NCBI GenBank assembly: GCA_900550825.1 | Contig: URTZ01000007.1 | Coordinates: 1-25,777 of the forward strand | Reading direction: 5' to 3' | DNA: 25,777 bases | Origin: an uncultured Collinsella sp. | GTDB taxonomy: Bacteria; Actinomycetota; Coriobacteriia; Coriobacteriales; Coriobacteriaceae | Shown: piece after piece, positions 7,395 to 13,864 of the stretch | Layout of the letters: every line of letters begins with the position of its first letter | How positions within the stretch are numbered: the stretch's first letter is position 1 | Program-made: the position numbers and the translations under genes | Notes under the pieces: generated by a model | Told to the model about the DNA's origin: nothing | Seen by the model: only the letters and a program-made list of their open reading frames with translations | The model's database searches: none

Positions 7395-8414
7395 GTGGGG
7401 ACCGCGATCGACATGGCATTTGACGGCGCGACACTTGCCGCCTGCCCGCTCTCGGCGCTGGTGCTCTCGTTTGCCTTCTACGGGTTTTGCGGCTGGGCAT
7501 GGGAGTCGACGGTCTGCGCCATGCTCAACCACGGACGCTTTGCCAACAGCGGCTTTTTGCTGGGGTCGTGCTGCCCCATCTATGGCGCGGGCGGCATCGC
7601 CTGTTGGCTGCTGCTGCGCGGGATTCCGGATGCCTCGAGCCAGTTTGTCGCTGCGGCACTCGTGTGCAGCGTGATCGAATACAGCGTGGGCGTGCTGCTC
7701 GAAAAAACAACGGGCGCCCGCTTTTGGGACTATTCTCACTTGCCGTTTAACCTGCATGGACGCATTTGCCTGTACTGGGCCTGTGCGTTTGGCCTGGGCG
7801 CCCTGTGCATTTGTCGCTTGGTAGAGCCAGCGCTGCTGGGGCTGCTTGGCCATCTGCCGGTGTTGATCGTGCGGCTGGCGGCCTTTGCCGTTGCCGTTGC
7901 GATGATCGTGGACGCGTTGTGCTCGCTGGCGAGCTGGCGACGTCTGTCCGACCAGCTGGAGCGCGTTCGTGCCGACCTTGCCGACCGCATCAACGAATCG
8001 CTCGCCGATGCTTCGGATTCTATGCTCGAGCGTATTCCCGAATCGGCAATCGACTCGGTGGCGCAGACGCATATCCGCAGCCGTGCCGTCAACGCATGGC
8101 TGGCGGAGCTGGGCGATGCTGCGCTCGATGCCCTGCGCGAGAAAGCCTCGATGCCGACGTTTATCTCGGACGGTGCTCGCGGCCTGGCGCTTGCCGCTCG
8201 CCGCGTTGCCGATGCTGCGCCGAGCATGCCGCGTCCGTCGCTCGGCCGCCACCGCGCCGGCAGGCGCGCGAGCCGTCCGGTCCCGAGTGTGTCGCTCAGC
8301 CGTCGTGACCTGCGCTTTTTCAACGCCTTCCCGCGTCTGCGTATCAACCGCTACGAAGGTGTCATTCGAGCCACCAACCTCCGCGATCGCGCTCGCGAGC
8401 TGTTCCGCCGCTAG
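7395..8414 (+). CDS. CmpB-type putative ABC transporter permease family membrane protein
   Basis: Protein of 339 residues. The N-terminal half (about 15-190) is a multi-pass membrane domain with the family motifs FYGFCGWAWES, GFLLGSCCPIYGAGG, IEYSVGVLLEKTTGARFWDYS and FNLHGRICLYW, matching the putative type IV ABC transporter family (PF06541). Despite that name, no ATPase partner lies nearby and transport is unproven. The C-terminal 140 residues are charged and mostly helical, probably cytoplasmic. The GTG start is supported by GGAGAGG 7 nt upstream; an in-frame ATG at 7413 is an alternative with no better site. It is coupled to the HD gene upstream. Confidence 0.8.
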   Translation: MGTAIDMAFDGATLAACPLSALVLSFAFYGFCGWAWESTVCAMLNHGRFANSGFLLGSCCPIYGAGGIACWLLLRGIPDASSQFVAAALVCSVIEYSVGVLLEKTTGARFWDYSHLPFNLHGRICLYWACAFGLGALCICRLVEPALLGLLGHLPVLIVRLAAFAVAVAMIVDALCSLASWRRLSDQLERVRADLADRINESLADASDSMLERIPESAIDSVAQTHIRSRAVNAWLAELGDAALDALREKASMPTFISDGARGLALAARRVADAAPSMPRPSLGRHRAGRRASRPVPSVSLSRRDLRFFNAFPRLRINRYEGVIRATNLRDRARELFRR

Positions 8415-8450
8415 TCGGGGCCAGACCGGGCGCACCCTTTTCGTCCGCAC

Positions 8451-8488
8451 GTTTCCCGCTCGTTTCGCGTCCGTTGCCGCGCCGTTTC
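8451..8488 (-). promoter_or_regulatory. GlnR-box-like array upstream of amt
   Basis: On the minus strand GAAAC, GCAAC, GAAAC and GAAAC occur with exactly 6 bp between each, an 11-bp period over 38 bp (plus-strand starts 8451, 8462, 8473, 8484). The published actinobacterial GlnR box alternates GTnAC-like and GAAAC pentamers at that spacing. It lies 125 bp before the amt start, a plausible activator position. The spacing is seen directly; GlnR binding is inferred. Confidence 0.45.
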
Positions 8489-8612
8489 CAAGATTGCGGC
8501 ACCGTTTCCATTCGACAACGCAGCGTTTAACAACGCCGTATCTGCTCTACACCAGTTACCTCTCGGCCGCATTATGGGCGCCGACAACGTCCACGCGATC
8601 AAGGGAGAGCGA

Positions 8613-9890
8613 ATGTACGATACGGGGTCGACAACGTTTATGCTCATCTGCACCATGCTCGTGTTTTTAATGACACCGGGCCTGGCGTTTTTCTATGGCG
8701 GCCTGTCCAGGCGCAAAAATGTCATCAACACCATGCTCATGTGCTTTGGCGCCATTGGCCTGGTCGGTGTGCTGTGGATTGTTGCCGGTTGGTCGCTGGC
8801 CTACGGCGGTGACGGCTCGAGTCCGTTTATTGGAGGCCTTGACCAGCTGCTGTGCCTGCCGGTGCTCAATCAGGTGCTGCAGGCGGTTGAGGGCACCGCG
8901 TCGGACGGCGCCGTTTACCCGGAGATCATCAACATCGCTTTCCAGATGGCGTTTGCCATGATCACGGCCGCTATCGTCACGGGTAGCCTGGCCGGCCGCG
9001 TTAAGTTTGGTGCTATGACGGCCTTCCTGGGCATTTGGCTGCTCGTGGTCTATGCGCCGCTCGCCCACATGGTCTGGGGCGGCGAGGGTTCCTTTATCGG
9101 CGACATTATCGGCGCGCTCGACTTTGCCGGCGGCGACGTGGTACACATTTCGTCCGGCCTGACGGGCCTGATCCTTTGCTTAATGCTCGGCCGCCGTCGT
9201 GGCTTTGGCATGGTGAGCTACCGTCCGCATAACGTGCCGTTTGTGGCGCTGGGCGCCGGGCTGCTTTGGTTTGGCTGGTTTGGCTTTAACGGCGGCAGCG
9301 AGTTTAAGGCCGATGCCGTGGCGGCACTCGCCATCCTCAACACCGTGACGGCCAGCGCAGCGGGCATGGTCTCGTGGCTTGCTGTCGAGCGCGTGCACAC
9401 CGGTCGCCCCACGCTGGTGGGTGCCAGCACCGGTCTGGTCGCGGGCCTCGTGGTGGTCACGCCCGGTGCGGGCTTTGTCGAGCCGTGGGCAGCGCTGGTT
9501 ATGGGTTTGATTGTATCGCCCGTCTGTTACTTGGCCATTAGCCATCTCAAGACCAAGTTTGGCTACGACGACGCGCTCGACGCGTTTGGCTGCCACGGCA
9601 TCGGCGGCATCTTGGGTGGCGCGCTCACGGGCCTGTTCTGCGTGCCGGAGCTTTCGTGGACCGGCAAGGGCGGCTTGTTTTACACGGGCGACATGTCGCT
9701 GCTCATCTCGCAGATTTTGGGCATTGTGGTGACGGTCGCTATTGTACTGGTGCTCGATTTGGTGATTGCCGCGGTGGTCAAGATGCTGTTCCACGGCAGC
9801 CTGCGTGTGGACGAGGCCGACGAGGCGCTGGGCCTGGATGTGAGTCAACACGGCGAGAGCGCCTACCCCTCGTTCTCCGGACTCGATTAG
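8613..9890 (+). CDS. amt: Ammonium transporter, Amt family
   Basis: Ammonium channel of 425 residues with about 11 membrane segments, typical in length for Amt/AmtB. Recognisable stretches are FLMTPGLAFFYGGLSRRKN (about 14-32), the signature near DFAGGDVVHISSGLTGL with the conserved Asp, GAGLLWFGWFGFNGGS, and FGCHGIGGILGG with the pore-lining His. The short C-terminal tail is the region that binds PII in characterised systems. AAGGGAGAG ends 3 nt before this ATG, so it is preferred to the upstream in-frame start at 8574. The PII gene follows 214 bp later on the same strand, and the GlnR-like array precedes it, all fitting nitrogen-regulated ammonium uptake. Confidence 0.96.
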   Translation: MYDTGSTTFMLICTMLVFLMTPGLAFFYGGLSRRKNVINTMLMCFGAIGLVGVLWIVAGWSLAYGGDGSSPFIGGLDQLLCLPVLNQVLQAVEGTASDGAVYPEIINIAFQMAFAMITAAIVTGSLAGRVKFGAMTAFLGIWLLVVYAPLAHMVWGGEGSFIGDIIGALDFAGGDVVHISSGLTGLILCLMLGRRRGFGMVSYRPHNVPFVALGAGLLWFGWFGFNGGSEFKADAVAALAILNTVTASAAGMVSWLAVERVHTGRPTLVGASTGLVAGLVVVTPGAGFVEPWAALVMGLIVSPVCYLAISHLKTKFGYDDALDAFGCHGIGGILGGALTGLFCVPELSWTGKGGLFYTGDMSLLISQILGIVVTVAIVLVLDLVIAAVVKMLFHGSLRVDEADEALGLDVSQHGESAYPSFSGLD

Positions 9891-9894
9891 CAGC

Positions 9895-9988
9895 TTCCCC
9901 AAGCACCGCACCTCGGCCTTCAATCGTCGTTTGCGTACCTTAAGTACGCGGCACTCCTCTTTCAGGCCGATCTGCGGCACTTGGGAAA
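9895..9988. repeat. Nested inverted repeat between amt and the PII gene
   Basis: Arms 9895-9919 and 9964-9988 are complementary at about 20 of 25 positions. Inside them GCGTAC (9933-9938) and GTACGC (9944-9949) form a smaller hairpin around CTTAA. Part of the right arm, TCTGCGGCAC (9971-9980), recurs directly at 10034-10043 followed by a similar TGG-AAACC tail. The layout fits a dispersed palindromic element inserted in the intergenic space, or a terminator/processing structure between two differently expressed genes. Confidence 0.65.
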
Positions 9989-10104
9989 CCTGCTAAGACC
10001 TGTTAGTTGCACTTATCTGATCTACAAGGTTGGTCTGCGGCACCTGGAAAACCCGTGCCATGTGAAGGACAATCAATTTCTTTTATTAAAGAGAGGAATT
10101 CACT

Positions 10105-10443
10105 ATGAAGAAGATTACGGCAATCGTTCGTGCCGAGAAGCTTGAGGTTCTTAAAGACGCGCTGTTTGCTGCCGATGTTCGCGGCATGACGATTAATCAG
10201 GTGCAGGGCTGCGGCGCGCAGCATGGCTGGAAGGAATATGTGCGCGGCAACGAACTGCTCGTCAACACGATTCCTAAGGTACAGTTCACCCTCATTTGCG
10301 CCGACGAGCATGTCGACGGCATTGTCGACATCATCTGCAACGCCGTTCGCACCGGTGCCGTTGGAGACGGCAAGATTTGGGTCGAACCGGTCGAGGAAGT
10401 TATCCGCATCCGTACCGGCGAACACGGCCCCGCCGCGGTGTAG
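10105..10443 (+). CDS. glnB: PII nitrogen regulatory protein
   Basis: Cytoplasmic PII signal protein of 112 residues, the family's standard length. PII trimers sense ATP/ADP and 2-oxoglutarate and usually dock on the Amt pore. Conserved ligand residues are visible at canonical numbers: Gln39, Lys58, the RTGAVGDGK segment (82-90) and RIRTGE (101-106). The T-loop is unusual: GWKEYVRGNELLV has Leu at position 51, where enterobacterial PII is uridylylated and actinobacterial PII adenylylated on Tyr, so that modification is not possible. GAGAGGAATT precedes the ATG. Its place after amt favours a GlnK-type role; the symbol is given at family level. Confidence 0.93.
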   Translation: MKKITAIVRAEKLEVLKDALFAADVRGMTINQVQGCGAQHGWKEYVRGNELLVNTIPKVQFTLICADEHVDGIVDIICNAVRTGAVGDGKIWVEPVEEVIRIRTGEHGPAAV

Positions 10444-10456
10444 AACCGACCGTTTG

Positions 10457-10510
10457 CCATCCGCAACGTTAAAATATCGCAGTGAGGCATAAGGCTTGCG
10501 TTGCGGATGG
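10457..10510. promoter_or_regulatory. 12-bp perfect inverted repeat before the tetR gene
   Basis: CCATCCGCAACG (10457-10468) and CGTTGCGGATGG (10499-10510) are perfect reverse complements 30 nt apart, lying between the PII stop and the regulator's start at 10518. It could terminate the PII transcript (no U-tract is seen) or be an operator or leader structure for the regulator. Confidence 0.45.
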
Positions 10511-10517
10511 GCGGATT

Positions 10518-11180
10518 ATGGGTCGCAATAAATATCCCGAAGAGACGGTCGCGAAGATTCTAGACGCGGCGCTGGAGCTATTCTGCGCACAGGGTTATGA
10601 GGGAACGAGCATCCAGGATATCGTTGACCGTCTCGATGGCATGACCAAGGGCGCTATCTATCATCACTTCAAGAGCAAAGAAGAGATTTTCAACGCCGCG
10701 TTTGATCGAGCGATGGCTCCGATTGTTGAACGCCGCCGCGCGACGCTCGGTGCTGGCAATATGACGGGCGCCCAAAAGCTCAAGCGACTTTATGCGCCTG
10801 AGTCTGTCGTACCACAAATTGAGCTTTGGGCGCGCATACATCCTGCGGCGGATCCGGTAAAGAGTTCGCGTCTGCTGGCGATGCAGTATCAGAGTTCGTT
10901 TGACGAGTCGGCCGATGGATATCTCTTGCCGGTAATCGAGGAAGGCGTCGCCGACGGCTCCATTGCGTGCGAATGCCCGCGCGAAGCAGCAGAGGCCGTA
11001 TCGTTGCTAGCGAATCTTTGGCTGCTGCCATTGTTCCGTCCGCTCGAGCCCAAGGAGCGAATGGTCGCTCGCGCGCAATGTTTGACGCAGATGGCGGCCG
11101 CAGTGGGTCTCGATTTGGGGGAAGAAGTGCTTCAAACAACGTGCCAAATTTGGGACGTTTGGAACCGTGTCGGGTGGTAA
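10518..11180 (+). CDS. TetR/AcrR family transcriptional regulator
   Basis: One-component repressor of 220 residues. The N-terminal helix-turn-helix is typical: ILDAALELFCAQGYEGTSIQDIV, then MTKGAIYHHFKSKEEIF (about 11-60). The C-terminal ligand domain is variable, so no inducer can be named. ATG 10518 fits the usual family N-terminus; a GTG at 10482 would add 12 residues and lies in the loop of an inverted repeat. Neither has a strong Shine-Dalgarno. The stop codon overlaps the first of two identical-arm palindromes that precede the MFS gene, so this protein probably represses that exporter. Base composition is less GC-biased than in the amt region. Confidence 0.92.
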   Translation: MGRNKYPEETVAKILDAALELFCAQGYEGTSIQDIVDRLDGMTKGAIYHHFKSKEEIFNAAFDRAMAPIVERRRATLGAGNMTGAQKLKRLYAPESVVPQIELWARIHPAADPVKSSRLLAMQYQSSFDESADGYLLPVIEEGVADGSIACECPREAAEAVSLLANLWLLPLFRPLEPKERMVARAQCLTQMAAAVGLDLGEEVLQTTCQIWDVWNRVGW

Positions 11181-11205
11181 TATACATACTAACGGTATGT
11201 ATATT
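11179..11205. promoter_or_regulatory. TetR-type operator 1
   Basis: A 27-bp palindrome with 11-bp perfect arms (AATATACATAC and GTATGTATATT) around TAACG. The inner eight bases of each arm are identical to those of the second site 66 bp downstream (centre to centre). It overlaps the stop of the TetR gene. Confidence 0.75.
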
Positions 11206-11247
11206 GATGTAAGAGGGTGGCTACGGCCGCCCTTTTCGAGCCGTTAA

Positions 11248-11268
11248 ATACATACCAATAGTATGTAT
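11248..11268. promoter_or_regulatory. TetR-type operator 2, next to the MFS ribosome binding site
   Basis: ATACATAC and GTATGTAT flank CAATA in a 21-bp palindrome. The MFS Shine-Dalgarno AGGAGG (11269-11274) starts at the next base, so bound repressor would block transcription start or elongation. TAAATA at 11245-11250 may be part of the -10 region. Confidence 0.75.
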
Positions 11269-11283
11269 AGGAGGCAAAGCTCT

Positions 11284-12546
11284 ATGGACGGGATGAGAGA
11301 CTTCGATGCCGTATCAGCATCAAAGACAGCGCTGCCTATAAGACTCGTCGGTCTTCTCGTTGCGCAGCTGTGCGTGTATTCGACGTTGTCGGCGCTGTGC
11401 TTTGCGTGCCCGCTTTACTTGCTCGACCGCAGTGGTTCGTCAACGCTATATGGTGCCGTCGCGGCTATAGCGTTTATACCGGGCGTGCTTGCGACTCCGG
11501 CTGGCGGAGTATTAGCTGATCGAGAGGGGCATCGCGGCGTTCTAGCAGCTCTCGGTATTGCTTTAATGGTTGCAGCGATGCTATTTGTTCCCATGAAGTG
11601 CTCGTTGCCCCTTGCGGCTGTTGTGGCGGTGATGCTGTGCGTCCAATACGCCGTTCAATCTATTCTGAAGCCGATACTTCAAATTGAGACGCTGCACATG
11701 GTCGGCAAGGAAAAGGTCGAGCGGGCCACCGCGTTAGTGTCGCAGACGACCATGGCGAGCAATATTCTAGGTCCCGTGGTTGGAACAGCCGTCTACGGAT
11801 GCTTTGGAATCGACGTCCTTTGCGCGATCGCGGCGGTGGCGTTTGCAATGTCGACGCTGCTGTTTTGGGCCACACTCAAACAAAATGTCCCCTCTGAAAT
11901 GACGGGGGATAGCTCGACTCGTATGGCATGTCAAAGCGATTTTATGTCAGCGATTCGGTGCCTGCTCCAAAACACCTCGTTGCTCGCCGTGATTTTGCTT
12001 GCGGCTGTTTTGAATCTTGCGTTGGTTGGGTTAACGATTGGTGCACCCGTTATTGTTACCAGGCATCTCGGCATGCAATCTTCCTGCATTGGGATTATTG
12101 AGGCAGCTATGGGGCTGGGCGGTCTTGCAGGCGGCGGTTTGGTCGGTATTAGGCCGAATCGTTTTTCCTTCAATGACATATGTCGATACGTTGCGATGAT
12201 CTGTTTTGGAGTCGTGCCGATTACTGTCACGCTGCTGAGCGGCGCTGGCCAAATTGTGTTTGCTGCGCTTGCGGTCGGTTCGGCATGGGTCATGGTGTGG
12301 GCGAGTATTGCGTCGGTCGAAATCGTTGCATTCGTTCAGCGGGCGGCGCCGGCGGAACTCTGCGGAAAGGTGCTTTCGGTCGTATATATGGCTCTTTCCT
12401 GCGCAACGCCTATTGGCCAATTGACATACGGATTTGCATATGATCGATGGGCGCCGGCGGCTGTGTTCGCAGCTATGCTGGTGGTACTGGTGCTGACGAC
12501 GGTGCTGTTTTATCGCTTGAAAAGTCGCTCACCACAAACAATGTGA
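11284..12546 (+). CDS. MFS transporter, probable exporter under TetR control
   Basis: Major facilitator superfamily protein of 420 residues with about 12 hydrophobic segments. The motif-A-like loop GGVLADREGHRG (about 77-88) follows the second segment. The sequence resembles drug/macrolide exporters of the MFS_3 type. ATG 11284 is preceded by AGGAGG with a 9-nt spacer; an ATG at 11263 lies inside the operator and is unlikely. Paired with the adjacent TetR gene and two operators, it probably exports the toxic compound that the regulator senses. Substrate unknown. Codon use is less GC-rich than in neighbouring genes, which is compatible with lateral acquisition of the pair. Confidence 0.88.
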   Translation: MDGMRDFDAVSASKTALPIRLVGLLVAQLCVYSTLSALCFACPLYLLDRSGSSTLYGAVAAIAFIPGVLATPAGGVLADREGHRGVLAALGIALMVAAMLFVPMKCSLPLAAVVAVMLCVQYAVQSILKPILQIETLHMVGKEKVERATALVSQTTMASNILGPVVGTAVYGCFGIDVLCAIAAVAFAMSTLLFWATLKQNVPSEMTGDSSTRMACQSDFMSAIRCLLQNTSLLAVILLAAVLNLALVGLTIGAPVIVTRHLGMQSSCIGIIEAAMGLGGLAGGGLVGIRPNRFSFNDICRYVAMICFGVVPITVTLLSGAGQIVFAALAVGSAWVMVWASIASVEIVAFVQRAAPAELCGKVLSVVYMALSCATPIGQLTYGFAYDRWAPAAVFAAMLVVLVLTTVLFYRLKSRSPQTM

Positions 12547-12616
12547 CGTTCGCAGTGCAGCGGTTTAACAGAAACGATTGCTGCGGCGTGGAACGCCCAT
12601 ACGAGAACGAGCCTCT

Positions 12617-12646
12617 CCTTCGTCTACAATATCGTGCAGACGAAGG
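12617..12646 (+). promoter_or_regulatory. Hairpin overlapping the HAD gene's ribosome binding site
   Basis: CCTTCGTCT (12617-12625) and AGACGAAGG (12638-12646) are perfect 9-bp arms around 12 nt. The right arm covers the AAGG of the Shine-Dalgarno. TACAAT at 12625-12630 could instead be a -10 box, in which case the repeat would be an operator. Confidence 0.4.
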
Positions 12647-12652
12647 AAAGGC

Positions 12653-13516
12653 ATGCCCATGATCAAGATGTTTGCGAGCGACTTAGACGGAACGCTGCTC
12701 AACGCCCTGCACGAGGCAGATGGGACCATCCGCCATGCCATTTGCGAGCTGACCGAGGCTGGCTTGCATGTGGTTCCCGCGACCGGGCGCTCGACGCTGC
12801 CGATTGGTGAGCATGGCTTTACGGGCCTGGCGCTTGACGCCTGCTGCTCCAACGGATCCATCGTGCGCGACAGCCATGGCGAGGTGCTCAAGACCTGGAC
12901 CATCGACCCACAGATCACCGAGGAGCTGCTCAAGGAGTTTCCGGATATTTGCTTCGACTGCTCCACGCCCGATGGCATGTTCTCGAGCGGCTCGTTCGAG
13001 ATGCATCAGGCGGGCTTTAAAAAGGACAGTCCTATCAAGCGCATCGTGATGCGCGGCATGCGTGCGCGTGGCGGCTATCACGAGGAGCAGTATTTCGACC
13101 AGTCGATCGGCGACATCTTGCGCCACGATGTGTGCAAGATCAACTGCCGCGTGACCTCGCCCGAGCTGGAGCGCGACCTTAAGGCGTATTTGGCCGAGCG
13201 CTCGGACCGCGTGGTCAACGCACCGTTCGATCCGGTGATGTTCGAGATCACGGACGTGGCGTGCAACAAGGGCGAGAGCGTGGCCTGGCTGGCGGGCTAC
13301 TACGGTATTGCCGAGGACGAGGTCGCGGTCTATGGCGATGGCGGCAACGATATCGCCATGCTCAAGCGTTTCCGTCACAGCTACGCGACCAAAAACGCTA
13401 GCGATGCAGCTAAAGCCGCCGCGAGCGCAACTATCGGCAGCTGCATGATCCACGCCGTCCCCAAACACATGCTCGCCACCATGCACAAGCAAAACTCCCG
13501 CACCATCATCGAATAA
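12653..13516 (+). CDS. Cof-type HAD-superfamily hydrolase
   Basis: Phosphatase-like protein of 287 residues with the Cof/IIB layout: motif I DLDGTLL (nucleophile Asp10, Asp12), motif II in VPATGRS, a substrate-capping domain in the middle, Lys in CNKGESV, and motif IV YGDGGNDIAMLK near the C-terminus. Such enzymes dephosphorylate sugar phosphates, nucleotides or cofactors such as pyridoxal phosphate and FMN; this one's substrate is unknown. The start chosen has AAGGA 5 nt upstream; ATG 12659, two codons later, is also possible. It is apparently monocistronic, and its stop is followed at once by a palindrome that could terminate it. Confidence 0.9.
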   Translation: MPMIKMFASDLDGTLLNALHEADGTIRHAICELTEAGLHVVPATGRSTLPIGEHGFTGLALDACCSNGSIVRDSHGEVLKTWTIDPQITEELLKEFPDICFDCSTPDGMFSSGSFEMHQAGFKKDSPIKRIVMRGMRARGGYHEEQYFDQSIGDILRHDVCKINCRVTSPELERDLKAYLAERSDRVVNAPFDPVMFEITDVACNKGESVAWLAGYYGIAEDEVAVYGDGGNDIAMLKRFRHSYATKNASDAAKAAASATIGSCMIHAVPKHMLATMHKQNSRTIIE

Positions 13517-13545
13517 TGTGACAAAGGGACAGCCCTTTTGTCACA
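13517..13545. repeat. Interspersed palindrome, copy 2 (possible terminator of the HAD gene)
   Basis: TGTGACAAAGGG and CCCTTTTGTCACA pair around ACAG with a one-base bulge. The palindrome begins at the base after the HAD stop. It shares core and arms with 13948-13981, and the two flank the small peptide locus. Confidence 0.7.
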
Positions 13546-13566
13546 GGGGTCTGTGTGCTTGGAATA

Positions 13567-13580
13567 CGAACATATATTCG
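13567..13580. promoter_or_regulatory. LexA (SOS) box-like palindrome
   Basis: CGAACATATATTCG differs by one base from the Gram-positive SOS pattern CGAAC-N4-GTTCG, and its flanks (ATA and TAT) extend the symmetry. It overlaps or abuts the -35 region of the small peptide promoter, where LexA would repress. Binding is inferred from the pattern alone. Confidence 0.45.
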
Positions 13581-13606
13581 TATATATAACTAGGCTCTGG
13601 TAGAAT
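13577..13606 (+). promoter_or_regulatory. Probable promoter of the small peptide gene
   Basis: TAGAAT (13601-13606) matches five of six -10 bases. A weak -35, TTCGTA (13577-13582), lies 18 bp upstream. An alternative -10 within TATATATAAC (13581-13590) pairs with TTGGAA at 13559-13564. Both options place the SOS-like box in the promoter. Confidence 0.45.
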
Positions 13607-13635
13607 CGGTATCGTTGACGGCAGTTCCATGTGCC

Positions 13636-13670
13636 GGGCAGCGCCCTCCATCTGATGGGAGGTGATGCCC
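13636..13670 (+). promoter_or_regulatory. Hairpin hiding the small peptide's ribosome binding site
   Basis: Outer stem GGGCA (13636-13640) with TGCCC (13666-13670); inner stem CCTCCAT (13645-13651) with ATGGGAGG (13655-13662, one bulged G). The Shine-Dalgarno GGGAGG is wholly inside the inner stem and the start codon follows the outer stem directly, so translation should be weak unless the structure opens. Confidence 0.65.
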
Positions 13671-13796
13671 ATGACCGATTTGATTGATTTCGTGAGACTT
13701 CTGACCGCTCTGGTCTCGTTCTTCACGGCGCTTGTCGGCCTTTCCGAGGCACTCAAGCAGCGTTCGAAGCGCAACAGAAGGGGTCGCCGCCGCTAA
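13671..13796 (+). CDS. Small hydrophobic/basic peptide, candidate type I toxin
   Basis: Encodes 41 residues: a short polar start (MTDLIDF), one hydrophobic helix (about 8-28, LLTALVSFFTALVGL), and a strongly basic tail (KQRSKRNRRGRRR). This size and layout are those of membrane-acting type I toxins such as the Fst/Ldr and TisB groups, though I recognise no specific family. GGGAGG lies 8 nt upstream of the ATG; an in-frame ATG at 13665 is too close to it. The Shine-Dalgarno is buried in a hairpin, an SOS-like box lies at the promoter, and a convergent promoter lies downstream. Other options are a small regulatory membrane protein or a chance reading frame in a repeat element. Toxicity is inferred. 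Confidence 0.6.
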   Translation: MTDLIDFVRLLTALVSFFTALVGLSEALKQRSKRNRRGRRR

Positions 13797-13808
13797 GGCG
13801 TTGACCCC
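13780..13808. terminator. Hairpin at the end of the small peptide gene, possibly bidirectional
   Basis: GGGGTC (13780-13785) pairs with GACCCC (13803-13808), continued by GCC with GGC and a small bulge. The loop contains the peptide's stop codon (13794-13796). On the minus strand CCCCTTCTGTT follows. A shared stem between convergent transcripts is usual in Fst-type loci. Confidence 0.45.
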
Positions 13809-13858
13809 CTAATGCAAACAACGGCGCTGCCCAGCTTTCCAGAACTTGGACTGCCGTC
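13780..13858 (-). ncRNA. Candidate convergent antisense RNA
   Basis: A minus-strand transcript starting near 13858 from the promoter at 13865-13893 would run about 80 nt to the hairpin at 13780-13808 and overlap the last codons of the peptide gene. It has no credible reading frame. It would pair with the 3' end of the toxin-like mRNA. Inferred from the promoter and hairpin only. Confidence 0.35.
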
Positions 13859-13864
13859 GACACT

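Noticed and set aside
6990..8450. Minus-strand open frame of 486 codons opposite the HD and CmpB genes
   Set aside because: Low-complexity Arg/Ala/Gln composition typical of antisense frames in high-GC DNA; the plus strand genes are well supported.
13541..13774. Minus-strand open frame opposite the small peptide
   Set aside because: No ribosome binding site; it spans the plus-strand promoter and palindromes; composition unlike a protein. The plus frame has the Shine-Dalgarno and a coherent helix-tail layout.
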